DNA of 64,000 bases from Vibrio diazotrophicus (GCF_038452265.1 NZ_CP151843.1:744001-808000), one strand, 5' to 3'. Positions 35,970 through 45,237 are shown, counted from the stretch's first letter. Made by a program: numbers and translations. The notes: generated by a model not told the origin, from the letters alone.

Positions 35970-36389
35970 TTAGCTTTGCGCTTCACCTAATCGGCGATTC
36001 ACAGGGTAACGCTCGAAATCTTCCCAATACTGAATACCACCAATCATCTCTTTAACAACAAAACCCAAGGCTGAAATTTTCTTAGCCGCTTTAGTCGCAC
36101 CGTTACACCCTGGCCCCCAGCAGTAGACTACAAAAGTTGTGTCTTTCGGATAGTGAGCAAAAGACTCCGCATTGATGTTGGCGTGAGGCATGCTATCTGC
36201 AGTAATGGCGTGGCTTTTGTTGTAGGCCTCGACACTTCGAACATCGAGCAAAATGAACTGTTTGTTGTTCTCTTTGATATCGGCGTAAACATCTGAGCAA
36301 TCCGTTTCAAAGCTCAGCTTGTTGCTAAAAAACGCATTCGCTGTTTCGCTGTCAGCCGCTGGGTGGCCAAGTACACTCGACATAGTCAT
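35970..36389 (-). CDS. Rhodanese-like protein
   Basis: A 139-aa single-domain rhodanese. FILLDVRSVEAYNKSHAITA is the substrate-cradle start (CH2A-type), and the active loop begins at Cys90 in VVYCWGPGCNGATKAAKK, with a second Cys at 95. The YCWGPGCNGA version occurs in small rhodaneses linked to LysR or acetyltransferase genes. It may transfer sulfur or sense redox state. AAGGAG precedes the ATG. It is divergent from a LysR gene over 188 bases, which suggests that LysR controls it. Confidence 0.85.
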   Translation of the reverse strand: MTMSSVLGHPAADSETANAFFSNKLSFETDCSDVYADIKENNKQFILLDVRSVEAYNKSHAITADSMPHANINAESFAHYPKDTTFVVYCWGPGCNGATKAAKKISALGFVVKEMIGGIQYWEDFERYPVNRRLGEAQS

Positions 36390-36577
36390 AATGATTTCTC
36401 TCCTTAACGTTGTATAACCAAAGCCATGTTGTTTGTTTCCTAGCCAGTGTATTGACCAAGCATAGCGATGAGAATTCGTAGTTTCTGAAGGGAGCGTTAA
36501 GAGAAAACAAATATACTTTTGCTTCTGATAGCCGATAATGGAGCATCAATTGCTGAGAATGGAACGTGCTGGATTAG

Positions 36578-37429
36578 ATGGAATTTTATCACCTACGCTC
36601 ATTTGTTGTTGTCGCTCAAACAGGAAACTTAACCCTAGCGGCTAAGCAACTCTATACAACGCCACCAGCCGTCAGCGCACACATCAAAGCGCTGGAAGAA
36701 GAGCTGCAAGTGCCACTTTTTGTACGTACCAGTAAAGGGATGAAACTGACCGAAAAAGGCGAACTGTTGCTTAAAAAAGCGCAGAAAACCTTAGATTCCG
36801 CGTTTGATTTAGTTAACGCTGCGGCATCCAGTCAAGATGAAATCGTCGGAACGTTTCGTTTGGCATTGAATCAAAAACCAGCTCAGCTTGAAATCCCTCG
36901 CCTGATAGAGAACTTACTGGAAAGTACACCCGGTATTACATTGCAAATCCACCCTATGTCTACAGGGAAAACGATTGAAGCAATACGCTCTGAAGAGATG
37001 GACGGAGGTTTTGTGTATGGGGAAGTGCCAAGCGATTTTGTCTCAGTGAAAGTTAAATCGCAAAAAATCACAACGATTGCCCCATTTGGTTTTAACTCCG
37101 ATACGCCCTTAGAAAAGAGTCACTGGATTACCATGGGTTACTACTGCCCGTTTGATGATTTTCTAAAATTGAAGTTGGGTGATGATATCAATGCCATTAC
37201 CAGCAGTGATGATGATGCAACTCGCTTAGAGCTTGTAAGAAATGGATTGGGGCTGAGCTTTTATGAATTTCAAGACGCAAAGGAACATGCGCAGAACAAT
37301 CAAATCACCATCATTCCAGATTTAGACTTCGAGGCTGAGCTCTATTTTATTGTGCCTAAAAACAAAGCGAATTCGCCGATTGCCAAAGCAGTTATGCAAG
37401 AGATCTGTGCAATCTGGGAAATGGCGTAG
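36578..37429 (+). CDS. LysR-family transcriptional regulator
   Basis: A 283-aa LysR regulator. The winged helix occupies residues 1-60 (MEFYHLRSFVVVAQTGNLTL, AAKQLYTTPPAVSAHIKALE, LFVRTSKGMKLTEKGE) and a substrate-binding domain follows from about 90 (FRLALNQKPAQLEIP). It is somewhat shorter than the usual 300 aa but complete. LysR regulators most often control the divergent gene, here the rhodanese-GNAT unit. The effector is unknown. Confidence 0.88.
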   Translation: MEFYHLRSFVVVAQTGNLTLAAKQLYTTPPAVSAHIKALEEELQVPLFVRTSKGMKLTEKGELLLKKAQKTLDSAFDLVNAAASSQDEIVGTFRLALNQKPAQLEIPRLIENLLESTPGITLQIHPMSTGKTIEAIRSEEMDGGFVYGEVPSDFVSVKVKSQKITTIAPFGFNSDTPLEKSHWITMGYYCPFDDFLKLKLGDDINAITSSDDDATRLELVRNGLGLSFYEFQDAKEHAQNNQITIIPDLDFEAELYFIVPKNKANSPIAKAVMQEICAIWEMA

Positions 37430-37596
37430 ACTTCTAATGCCAATCAGAATCCCAAACAAGTGAGCTGTTATACATTAAGGAACTAGATCAGGAAGAAAAC
37501 ATAGGGTTGTGAGATTCCAAATTAGATTTAGAAAAGGAACACCTGAGATGTTTGCACTTGGTTAGTTCAACCGTTGACCAAGATCGCTTTCTTGTT

Positions 37597-37607
37597 AGGA
37601 AAAGTTT
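37597..37607. promoter_or_regulatory. Candidate LacI-family operator upstream of the regulator
   Basis: AGGAAAAGTTT lies 36 bases before the LacI-type gene; the same 11-mer occurs at 45302 upstream of the sugar transporter operon, there as the palindrome AGGAAAAGTTTCCT. The shared sequence suggests autoregulation by the same protein. Confidence 0.45.
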
Positions 37608-37618
37608 AGTAATATTTT

Positions 37619-37643
37619 AAGAAAATTTTTAGAGAATTTTCTT
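37619..37643 (+). other. Inverted repeat reaching into the start codon of the LacI-type gene
   Basis: AAGAAAATT (37619-37627) and AATTTTCTT (37635-37643) are perfect 9-base arms around TTTAGAG; the last base is the first T of the TTG start codon. In mRNA the hairpin would bury the ribosome site and start, and it may limit translation; alternatively it is a DNA operator. Confidence 0.5.
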
Positions 37644-38668
37644 TGGCAACATTAAAAGACATCGCAGACAAAGTTGGTGTAGCATCATCAACAGTATCGA
37701 GAGTCCTGAATCAGGACGATACACTTTCCATCACTGCTGAAAAGCGACAGTTAATCAATAAAGTGGCAATTGAGCTGGGTTATCTTTCTCCTATCCAGCG
37801 TAAGAAGCAGCGCCAACAACAAAGTGCCATCGCAGCTCGCACCCACTACAAGCTGGCAAATGGAGACGCGCTAAACTTGGTGGTCGTTCATTGCCTTAGT
37901 CCCAATGAAGAACTAAACGACCCTTACTATACAGCGATTCGAATTGGCATAGAGAATAGCTGCCATCAACACAACATCGCTTTGCGTAATACATTTGCCA
38001 ATAACTTGGCTGCGAACAGCAGTTTCTTACAACAAGCTCAAGCCGTTATTTGTGTTGGTCATTTTAAAGATCAAGATGTCACCCTCATCCAATCACTAAA
38101 TCCTAACCTGATATTTGTTGATTCAAACCCGCTAGATAAACAATGCGATGTGGTGCAATTCGATAGAGAAGCTGCCTCACGAGAAATTGTTGGCAATATG
38201 ATATCAGCCGATGTTCAGCGACCTGCATTTATTGGTAATGATGAGACCCGTTTACATGTTTTTCGAGAAATGACCCAAGCTCACGGCATCTACGATTCAG
38301 CACGCTGCAAGGTTAGCACGAACTTTTGCATTGAATCTGGCTATTTAGCTATGACAGAAATGCTGTCCACTCAACCTTGGCCTGATGTGGTCTTTGCTGC
38401 AACAGACATTATCGCCATAGGTGTCTATCGTGCCATCCAAGAAAGGGATATCGAAATTCCTAAAGATATCCAAGTGATCAGTATGAACGATATCCCTACC
38501 GCACAGCATATGAATCCAAGTCTCACGACAATGAGACTCTATGCGACAGAGATGGGAGAAGCGGCTGTAGATCTATTTATGGAACTCGTTGCTGGACGCC
38601 AATATCACAAAACCGTTCAGCTCGGCTATGAAATGATATGGCGCAAAAGTTTTGCTAAGCCACTCTAA
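37643..38668 (+). CDS. LacI-family transcriptional regulator of the GH2/sugar ABC operon
   Basis: A 341-aa LacI/GalR regulator. The N-terminal headpiece ATLKDIADKVGVASSTVSRV and LGYLSPIQRKK is followed by a periplasmic-binding-protein-like sugar domain (NLVVVHCLSPNEELNDPYY near 73, FIGNDETRLHVFREM, VVFAATDIIAIG, VISMNDIPTAQHM). It resembles EbgR-like repressors. The start codon is TTG with a weak ribosome site inside an inverted repeat, which should keep the amount low. The gene converges on the beta-galactosidase/ABC operon and shares an upstream 11-mer with it, so it is the likely regulator of that operon. Confidence 0.88.
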   Translation: MATLKDIADKVGVASSTVSRVLNQDDTLSITAEKRQLINKVAIELGYLSPIQRKKQRQQQSAIAARTHYKLANGDALNLVVVHCLSPNEELNDPYYTAIRIGIENSCHQHNIALRNTFANNLAANSSFLQQAQAVICVGHFKDQDVTLIQSLNPNLIFVDSNPLDKQCDVVQFDREAASREIVGNMISADVQRPAFIGNDETRLHVFREMTQAHGIYDSARCKVSTNFCIESGYLAMTEMLSTQPWPDVVFAATDIIAIGVYRAIQERDIEIPKDIQVISMNDIPTAQHMNPSLTTMRLYATEMGEAAVDLFMELVAGRQYHKTVQLGYEMIWRKSFAKPL

Positions 38669-38705
38669 CTTCAGCTTCACATATGTTTAGAGGCAAAATA
38701 GATAG

Positions 38706-38740
38706 AAAAAGCGGCCGTTCAACGACCGCTTTTCTTTTTA
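38706..38740. terminator. Bidirectional terminator between LacI gene and ABC operon
   Basis: AAAAGCGG (38707-38714) / CCGCTTTT (38726-38733), followed by CTTTTTA on the plus strand and TCTATC after the T-rich arm on the minus strand. It separates the two convergent units. Confidence 0.8.
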
Positions 38741-38760
38741 TCAAGTTTCAAACGATTTCG

Positions 38761-39843
38761 TTAGTTTATACGCAGGCCTTCTTCATTAAACAGATGGCAT
38801 TGTTCACTGAAGCAGCTCAGTCCAACATCACAGTAGCTTTCTAATACTTGGTCTCCCACTAAGTGTACTTTGAAACTATCAACGCCAGCACAGTGGCCAA
38901 ACATATATGTCGCGTTACCTAGTCGCTCTGTTACTTCATTACGCATCGTCAGATGAACATCCCCTTCTCTTTCCAAATTGAGATGTTCTGGACGAATACC
39001 GATTGTCACTGGTTGCCCTTCTGAGACCGTGTAATCACCGCGTAACAAGCTCACCGTATTGCCGTCCTTCAGTTTAATATTCACTCGTTCTTGTTCACAG
39101 CTCACTACCGTTGCGGGTAATAAATTCATCTTAGGAGAGCCAATGAAACCCGCCACAAAAAGATTTTGTGGCCTATTATAAAGCTCGATTGGAGAACCCA
39201 CCTGCTCGATTCGCCCCTGATTGAGCACAACAATTTTATCTGCTAATGTCATCGCTTCAACCTGATCATGGGTAACATAGATCATGGTGTTTCCCATTTC
39301 CTGATGCAGCTTTGCTATCTGCAAACGCATTTCAACTCTTAATTCAGCATCCAAATTTGACAAAGGCTCGTCAAACAAAAACACCTTGGGGTCCCGAACG
39401 ATTGCCCGTCCTATTGCGACTCGCTGACGTTGACCACCCGATAGCTCTTTAGGCTTACGATCGAGTAGGTGTTCTAGCTGCAAAGTTTTAGCTGCTCTCT
39501 GCACCAGTTGCTCAACTTCCAACTTTGGGCGACCATTCATTTTCAGACCAAAACCGATATTTTCAGCAACCGACATATGTGGGTATAAAGCATAAGACTG
39601 AAACACCATTGCAATACCACGAGCCGCAGGGTCAAGTTCGTTCACTCTCTGGTTGTCTATTTCAATTGCACCATCAGAAATCTGCTCTAATCCAGCAACC
39701 ATACGAAGCAGGGTTGATTTACCGCATCCCGACGGTCCCACAAAAACCACAAACTCTCCAGACTCAATATCCAGATTAACATTGTGTATGGTTTGGACAC
39801 TGCCGTAACGCTTAACGATGTTTTCTAAAGTGATATTAGCCAT
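38761..39843 (-). CDS. Sugar ABC transporter ATP-binding protein (MalK/UgpC type)
   Basis: A 360-aa ATPase of the CUT1 family: Walker A GPSGCGKST (36-44), LSGGQRQR (from 135), Walker B with Asp159-Glu160 (VFLFDEPLSNLD), and a C-terminal OB-fold (TOBE) regulatory domain with GIRPEHL. It powers the importer formed by the two permeases encoded upstream in the same operon. The ATG at 39843 gives the family N-terminus MANITLENIVKRYG; the longer open frame is not needed. Its start overlaps the stop of the GH2 gene by eight bases. Confidence 0.92.
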   Translation of the reverse strand: MANITLENIVKRYGSVQTIHNVNLDIESGEFVVFVGPSGCGKSTLLRMVAGLEQISDGAIEIDNQRVNELDPAARGIAMVFQSYALYPHMSVAENIGFGLKMNGRPKLEVEQLVQRAAKTLQLEHLLDRKPKELSGGQRQRVAIGRAIVRDPKVFLFDEPLSNLDAELRVEMRLQIAKLHQEMGNTMIYVTHDQVEAMTLADKIVVLNQGRIEQVGSPIELYNRPQNLFVAGFIGSPKMNLLPATVVSCEQERVNIKLKDGNTVSLLRGDYTVSEGQPVTIGIRPEHLNLEREGDVHLTMRNEVTERLGNATYMFGHCAGVDSFKVHLVGDQVLESYCDVGLSCFSEQCHLFNEEGLRIN

Positions 39844-42130
39844 ATTGAACCTCATTTTGAGTTTGTTGGCTGATGACCTGTTGATGTTGAACCAAAATAG
39901 AGCGAGAGAATTCGCCAAAACACGAACTCTTCAGTTTGATTTCGCCAGTTCCTTGTTGAAACGCTCGCACCCAGAAGCTAGCAACGCCGCCCTCTAGAGG
40001 TATTGATGTCGGGCCGATTACAGTGAGATTGTCACTGCTACTAATCTGAATAACATCTTTGAAATAAGGCAGTATTTGACCTTTTTGGTCGAGAGCTTTA
40101 ATGACCACGTGACAGGTATCACCACAGTGAGCTTTTAAGCTATCTGTCTGCAAACGGATATCTAATAGCGTTGGCACCGGAGAGGCGGCAAGTTCGGTTT
40201 CAATACAAACAGTACCATCCACATAACCAGTGAACTTAATATCTTGCCAAGAGTTACCCCAGTCGCCCACAGGCAGATCTCTCTGATTAGTCACATCAAC
40301 CACAACAGGCGGGTGTGGCAGATTCGGGAAGCGACCTTTGTCAGGGAAAAAGCTGCGACATACACCATCACCAATCTGAATATCAACACGATCACAGTTG
40401 GTCAAAATAATTAATGGAAGAGCTTTTGCCTCCGGACGTTCACCACGAGTCCAGTAGGTCACGGGATTAAGAATGACCTGATGTTTCGACGACATCTGAC
40501 TGGCATAAACAGATGCAGCAAACTTTGGAACCCTGAATGCATCATTAACACCGTGGTAGCAGATTTTGTCACCACTTCCGAAGTCCCTGTGGGTGTTGTA
40601 ATCAAATAAACACCAAGTGATGGCACCGCTAATATTCGGGTTCGAAAAACTGGCATTCAGCACTCGTAGATGACGCATCACATGCTCATTTTGCCAAACT
40701 TCGCAGTCAGTACGTTTGGTTGGGAACATATGCCCTGCATATTCAGTAACTAAATACGGAACGGGTTTATCTAAACCAGTGACAGTTTGCGGACTGCGCA
40801 GTTCAATATCCCCATTAGGATTCAAATGGCTATCGCTCAAAATGAAGTCGTTCATGGTATAAACATCTTCAAGATATTCACTGTTCTGAATGCAGCGTAC
40901 ACCACCCGTTTGTCGGCTAGGATCGAGTTTACGAGCCAATGCGTTTGTCTGAGTATAGAAGTCGTGGCTATCCACAGATTCATTAATGCGTACACCCCAC
41001 AAAATGATGCTAGGGTGATTCCAATCGCGTTCAATCATCGCTCGCACATTATCAATTGATTTCTGCTGCCAAGCTTGGTCTCCGACATGTTGCCACCCTG
41101 CAATTTCCTCAAAAACAAGTAATCCCAGTTCATCGCATCGATCCAGAAAATGTACAGACTGAGGATAGTGAGAAGTGCGAATCAAGTTGAAGCCTAGTTT
41201 TTGCTTAGCCAGTTCCGCATCCAGTTGTTGGGCACGTTTACCCATCGCGTAGCCCGCATACGGATAACTTTGATGTCGGTTTACCCCGACCAACTGAAGT
41301 CTTTCATTGTTGAGATAGAATCCATCTACCCTGAACTCCGCTTCACGAAGCCCAAAACGGCACTGATAATAATCACTCAGATTTTCACCAAGCAGCTCTA
41401 CTTGTAGCGTATATAAATTCGGGTGGTCTGGATGCCACAATTGCGCCTCAGTAAGTGGCTCGAAACACACTTTTATCGCTTGTTCATCTGACTGGCAATT
41501 CGTGATCCGCTGACTAGCGACTGTATTACCTTCGGCAGAGACTAGTGTTAGCTTCATCGTCAATGGCGCGTTGTAATCAGCCAGTTTTTCCAGATAAACC
41601 GTAGCTTCCACTGTTGGCTTTGACAGAACGTTAAAGGTATCGACTTTAACGTTCTTCACGCGTACCTCATCAAAGCGAGTTAAGTTCACGTCACGATAAA
41701 TGCCAGGAAAGCAAAGAAAATCAATCATGCCACCAAAAGGTGGAATCGCTGGGTTTTCTCGTCCACTTAACGTGACAGTAATGTGATTGTCGCCTTCTTG
41801 TAACCAAGGTGACAGATGCACATCAAATGGTGTATAGCCATCGCTATGCTGCTTGGTCAACTTACCATTAACGTATACGTGTGCATCACACATCACACCT
41901 TCAAAATGCATAACCAGTTGCTTGCTAAAATCGGTTTGCGTCGCTTTTAAGCAATACTGATAAGTAAAATCTTGATGAAGTTTTGTTTCGTCAAAATAGT
42001 TCAGTGGGACATCAACCGCGTTGTGCGGTAACTCTATTTTCTGGCTACCCTGCACATGTTCAAGTGAAGCGTTGATGTGAAAGCCTGGGCAAAACACCCA
42101 GTTTTGAGACAATAATTGGGTATTTCGCAT
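39836..42130 (-). CDS. Glycoside hydrolase family 2 protein (beta-galactosidase-like)
   Basis: A 764-aa GH2 enzyme. An N-terminal jelly-roll (LVMHFEGVMCDAHVYVNG), an Ig-like domain and a TIM barrel (VGVNRHQSYPYAGYAMGKRA, LIRTSHYPQS) are followed by C-terminal beta domains. The catalytic acid/base is Glu384 in ILWGVRINES and the nucleophile Glu463 in YLVTEYAGH. No signal peptide, so it acts in the cytoplasm on sugar brought in by the ABC transporter of the same operon. Galactosidase is the likely activity but glucuronidase or mannosidase cannot be excluded from motifs alone. The start shares one base with the upstream permease stop (TAATG). Confidence 0.88.
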   Translation of the reverse strand: MRNTQLLSQNWVFCPGFHINASLEHVQGSQKIELPHNAVDVPLNYFDETKLHQDFTYQYCLKATQTDFSKQLVMHFEGVMCDAHVYVNGKLTKQHSDGYTPFDVHLSPWLQEGDNHITVTLSGRENPAIPPFGGMIDFLCFPGIYRDVNLTRFDEVRVKNVKVDTFNVLSKPTVEATVYLEKLADYNAPLTMKLTLVSAEGNTVASQRITNCQSDEQAIKVCFEPLTEAQLWHPDHPNLYTLQVELLGENLSDYYQCRFGLREAEFRVDGFYLNNERLQLVGVNRHQSYPYAGYAMGKRAQQLDAELAKQKLGFNLIRTSHYPQSVHFLDRCDELGLLVFEEIAGWQHVGDQAWQQKSIDNVRAMIERDWNHPSIILWGVRINESVDSHDFYTQTNALARKLDPSRQTGGVRCIQNSEYLEDVYTMNDFILSDSHLNPNGDIELRSPQTVTGLDKPVPYLVTEYAGHMFPTKRTDCEVWQNEHVMRHLRVLNASFSNPNISGAITWCLFDYNTHRDFGSGDKICYHGVNDAFRVPKFAASVYASQMSSKHQVILNPVTYWTRGERPEAKALPLIILTNCDRVDIQIGDGVCRSFFPDKGRFPNLPHPPVVVDVTNQRDLPVGDWGNSWQDIKFTGYVDGTVCIETELAASPVPTLLDIRLQTDSLKAHCGDTCHVVIKALDQKGQILPYFKDVIQISSSDNLTVIGPTSIPLEGGVASFWVRAFQQGTGEIKLKSSCFGEFSRSILVQHQQVISQQTQNEVQYG

Positions 42131-42942
42131 TATTTAACGGCTCCGGTCATACTGGCGATAAATTGCTTTTGCATCGCGAAGAAAATCAAAAGGCTTGGCA
42201 ATGTGGAAAGTACTGTGCCAACCATAATCAGCCCAAAATCGGGTGAATATGCAGAAGCAAAGCTAGAGAGAATAAGGTTTATTGTTTTAAGCTCATTAGA
42301 TTGCAGGACTATCAAGGGCCACAAGAATGAGTTCCAAGAGGACATGAATACGATAATGAAGGCGGCAGAGTAACTGGCTCGCATTATTGGTACGTAGACA
42401 AAAAGAAAAATTTTCCACTCCGCAACGCCTTCTACCCTAGCAGCATCAATAAGCTCCAGAGGGAAAGATTTGGTACATTGGCGAAAGTAGAAAATGATGA
42501 ACGCGCCAGAAATGGTCGGCATTATCACAGCAAAGTGAGTATCGAGTAACCCCGCTTTACCAAACATTGTGAACAGCGGAATCATCAAGGCAGCGAACGG
42601 GATCATCATTGTCGTTAATAAAGCGGTATAAACACGTTCACGATTCTTGCTTTGATAAATTTCAAACGCATAACCAGCGATAGAACATATCGCTAGTGTC
42701 GCTACTGTACTGATAATGGCTATTTTGGCTGTATTCCAGAAAATTAAAGTCAAATCCACTTGGCTAGTCAGATTGTTGAAATTAACCAGTAGCTGGTCAC
42801 CAAATGTATATTTTCCAATGTTTATATCACTAGTACGGTTGGTACTTGATACCACCATCCAGTAAAACGGAAATAGCGAGAAGAGACTGACAATACCTAA
42901 AAACAAGTGCATGAATAAGGTATAAAGTTGACTACGTTTCAT
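42130..42942 (-). CDS. Sugar ABC transporter permease (MalG type)
   Basis: A 270-aa inner-membrane permease of the CUT1 family with six helices (LFLGIVSLFSLFPFYWMVVS at the start). The EAA loop that contacts the ATPase reads LIDAARVEGVAEWKIF and continues VPIMRASYSAAF. It pairs with the MalF-type permease encoded two bases upstream and is coupled to the downstream GH2 gene by TAATG. The transported sugar is probably a galactoside-type oligosaccharide, inferred from the GH2 enzyme. Confidence 0.9.
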   Translation of the reverse strand: MKRSQLYTLFMHLFLGIVSLFSLFPFYWMVVSSTNRTSDINIGKYTFGDQLLVNFNNLTSQVDLTLIFWNTAKIAIISTVATLAICSIAGYAFEIYQSKNRERVYTALLTTMMIPFAALMIPLFTMFGKAGLLDTHFAVIMPTISGAFIIFYFRQCTKSFPLELIDAARVEGVAEWKIFLFVYVPIMRASYSAAFIIVFMSSWNSFLWPLIVLQSNELKTINLILSSFASAYSPDFGLIMVGTVLSTLPSLLIFFAMQKQFIASMTGAVK

Positions 42943-42944
42943 GA

Positions 42945-43823
42945 TTACTTGTTCCTCGCAGCTTTAAATTGCACAACAGCTAAAACCGCCGATAGCACAA
43001 CAATCACATAGGAAACTGTGGCCGCGTAACCGAAGTTCGGCACATAAGAAAATGATAAGTTGTAGATATAGAGTGACAAAGTCATCGTTGAATTCGCAGG
43101 CCCTCCATTAGTGATGTTCATTGCTTCATCAAATAACTGAAGCGTACCTATAGTGGATGTCACCGTAGTAAATAAGATCACAGGTTTCAGTAATGGAACA
43201 GTGATGAACAAGAACTGCTTTATCGGGCTTACGCCATCAATTCGAGCCGCTTCATATATAGACTTATCAATATTCTGCATTGCCGATAGAAAGAAAATCA
43301 TGTTGTAGCCAGTCCAACGCCAAGTGATAGCGATGATAACCGTTACTTTTGCCCAAAATGGATCGGCTAACCAAGGAATCGGTTCAGAAATGATGTGAAT
43401 CGCCATCAATACAGAATTCACAACGCCATCGAGCTCAAACATACTCTTAAACAGTATTGAGTAAGCCACCAAAGAAGTTACACAAGGCAAGAAAATAGCC
43501 AATCGGAACCACTGTTTGTATCTTAATTTGGATGAGTTCAGACACGATGAGACCGCCAGAGAAAGGAAGATCATGATCGGTACTTGAATGGCTAGAAATG
43601 TCAGAGTGTTCCATAGGGCTTTTTTAAACATCGGATCATAAAACAGCCTGATCACGTTAGAGACACCAGCAAATTCTAGTATTACCCCACGACCGGAATG
43701 CAATGATAACCAGAGCGACTTTCCAATCGGGTAAAGAGTCATTAAGGCAATTAAACCCACGGCAGTTGCGACAAAAGCCCAGCCGTTAATGTCATACAGC
43801 CTGTGCATCTTGGATTTATGCAT
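42945..43823 (-). CDS. Sugar ABC transporter permease (MalF type)
   Basis: A 292-aa permease with six helices (GWAFVATAVGLIALMTLYPI at the first) and the EAA loop IYEAARIDGVSPIKQF followed by ITVPLLKPVILF. The open frame reaches 43871, but that start lies inside a strong hairpin and would add 16 residues unlike the family, so I use the ATG at 43823, preceded by GGTG. It forms the membrane channel with the MalG-type permease. Confidence 0.88.
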   Translation of the reverse strand: MHKSKMHRLYDINGWAFVATAVGLIALMTLYPIGKSLWLSLHSGRGVILEFAGVSNVIRLFYDPMFKKALWNTLTFLAIQVPIMIFLSLAVSSCLNSSKLRYKQWFRLAIFLPCVTSLVAYSILFKSMFELDGVVNSVLMAIHIISEPIPWLADPFWAKVTVIIAITWRWTGYNMIFFLSAMQNIDKSIYEAARIDGVSPIKQFLFITVPLLKPVILFTTVTSTIGTLQLFDEAMNITNGGPANSTMTLSLYIYNLSFSYVPNFGYAATVSYVIVVLSAVLAVVQFKAARNK

Positions 43824-43850
43824 GGTTACACCATTTAATTGGATTGAAGA

Positions 43851-43874
43851 GGCTTGGGGGGCGAGCCCCAAGCC
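43851..43874 (-). other. Hairpin between the binding-protein and permease genes
   Basis: GGCTTGGGG (43851-43859) and CCCCAAGCC (43866-43874) form a perfect 9-bp GC-rich stem with a 6-base loop, eight bases past the binding-protein stop. No T-run follows on the minus strand. Like the malE-malF hairpin it probably stabilises the binding-protein mRNA. Confidence 0.65.
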
Positions 43875-43882
43875 GAAGTGGT

Positions 43883-45145
43883 TTACATCAGTTGGTATTT
43901 AAGTGCGGTTTCGACGCGCTTTAACACGTCGTCAACTGAATCACCCGATAGAAGAGCAGGAATTTCAGCAGAGATGGCGTTGTCTACTTCTTGTGTGTAC
44001 ATGCCATAAGAAACTTGCGGAATCTCAGCTACCCATTTGGAAAAATCAGAAAAAACAGGTTGCCCAGAGAAGAACTCATCTTCGACTGTATAGGCATAGC
44101 CCACACTTGCTGGCAAATATGTGCCAAGAGCGCCACGTTCAACCAGTAAGGTTTGGTACATGTCGTCATCAGCTGCGAATGTTTTCTTGAGGAAGTTGAT
44201 AGTCGCTTCTTTATCTTTGCTGGTACTTAGCACATACCAACTCGAACCACCTTGGTTGGAAGCATGTTTTGCATTAGGTAGTTTAAGACTTGGGATTGGT
44301 GCAACTCGCCATTTACCTTTTTGCTCGTCAACGCTTTTAATAGAACCCATGATCCAAACGCCAGACGTTACTGTAGCCACCTGACCAGCGTTAAAGCTGC
44401 CAACAAAACTAGACCAACCTGATGTTGGGCGAGTAATTTTGGCGTCGTTGATTGCTTTGATAGTTTTTAATGTCTCTTTAAGCGCTTGGTTATTAGCGAT
44501 GTTCATCTCTCCTTCTGGAGTAAAGAACCATTCACCACCTGACTGCATCATGATGTGAGGTAACACTACGTCATTGATATCGTATGTCAGCATACTAATA
44601 CCTGTTTTCGCTTTGACGTCTTTACCAATTTCAATGAACCTGTCCCACGTAATATTAAGCAAATCCTTGTTGGTGTAGCCAGCTTTCTCTAGATAGTCAC
44701 TTCGATAAAACATGCCAGCAACACCAGAATCAAAAGGAATGCCAAACACTTTGTCACCAATAGTCATCACTTTAACTTTATATGGTGCAAACTGGCTGTA
44801 GTCGATGTGCTCCTGCAGTGGCAAGAAAGAGCCAGGGTAAGCCTGCAAATACTTCTGAGCATTGTAGTCTTCAATTAAGACAATATCAGGCAACGAACTC
44901 GTAATACCTGAGGCCAGCATGGTATGCAGTTTTTGCTCAATGTCTTCCTTACCTGAATCAATAACCTTGAGATTAAAACTAGGGTCGATCTTTTTATAGC
45001 GAGCGGCCGCTTCATTCATGGCAGCCACATTGAAGTTCGGGTCCCAAGCCCAAACAGTCACATCAGCAGCTAAGCTTTTGGCAGAAATTCCAGCAGTAAG
45101 CAAAGTAGTTACCGCCAGCGAGAATACCTTGTTCTTGTTGTTCAT
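43883..45145 (-). CDS. Sugar ABC transporter substrate-binding protein
   Basis: A 420-aa periplasmic binding protein of the extracellular type 1 (CUT1) family. A signal peptide (about 1-27, ending KSLAA) precedes VTVWAWDPNFNVAAMNEAAA, a normal start for sugar-binding proteins; SSLPDIVLIEDYNAQKYL, VFGIPFDSGVAGMFYRSDYL and SGVWIMGSIK fit the ligand cleft. It is the first gene of a five-gene operon with two permeases, the GH2 enzyme and the ATPase. A CRP-like site lies about 93 bases upstream. Confidence 0.9.
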   Translation of the reverse strand: MNNKNKVFSLAVTTLLTAGISAKSLAADVTVWAWDPNFNVAAMNEAAARYKKIDPSFNLKVIDSGKEDIEQKLHTMLASGITSSLPDIVLIEDYNAQKYLQAYPGSFLPLQEHIDYSQFAPYKVKVMTIGDKVFGIPFDSGVAGMFYRSDYLEKAGYTNKDLLNITWDRFIEIGKDVKAKTGISMLTYDINDVVLPHIMMQSGGEWFFTPEGEMNIANNQALKETLKTIKAINDAKITRPTSGWSSFVGSFNAGQVATVTSGVWIMGSIKSVDEQKGKWRVAPIPSLKLPNAKHASNQGGSSWYVLSTSKDKEATINFLKKTFAADDDMYQTLLVERGALGTYLPASVGYAYTVEDEFFSGQPVFSDFSKWVAEIPQVSYGMYTQEVDNAISAEIPALLSGDSVDDVLKRVETALKYQLM

Positions 45146-45237
45146 AGGCTTTCAGTCCTTTGTTTTAAGTAGCAGACTGAGAATAGGGTTGGTATGAGGT
45201 AAAGACAACGGGGTTTGACCACAAGGAAAAAGTATCT

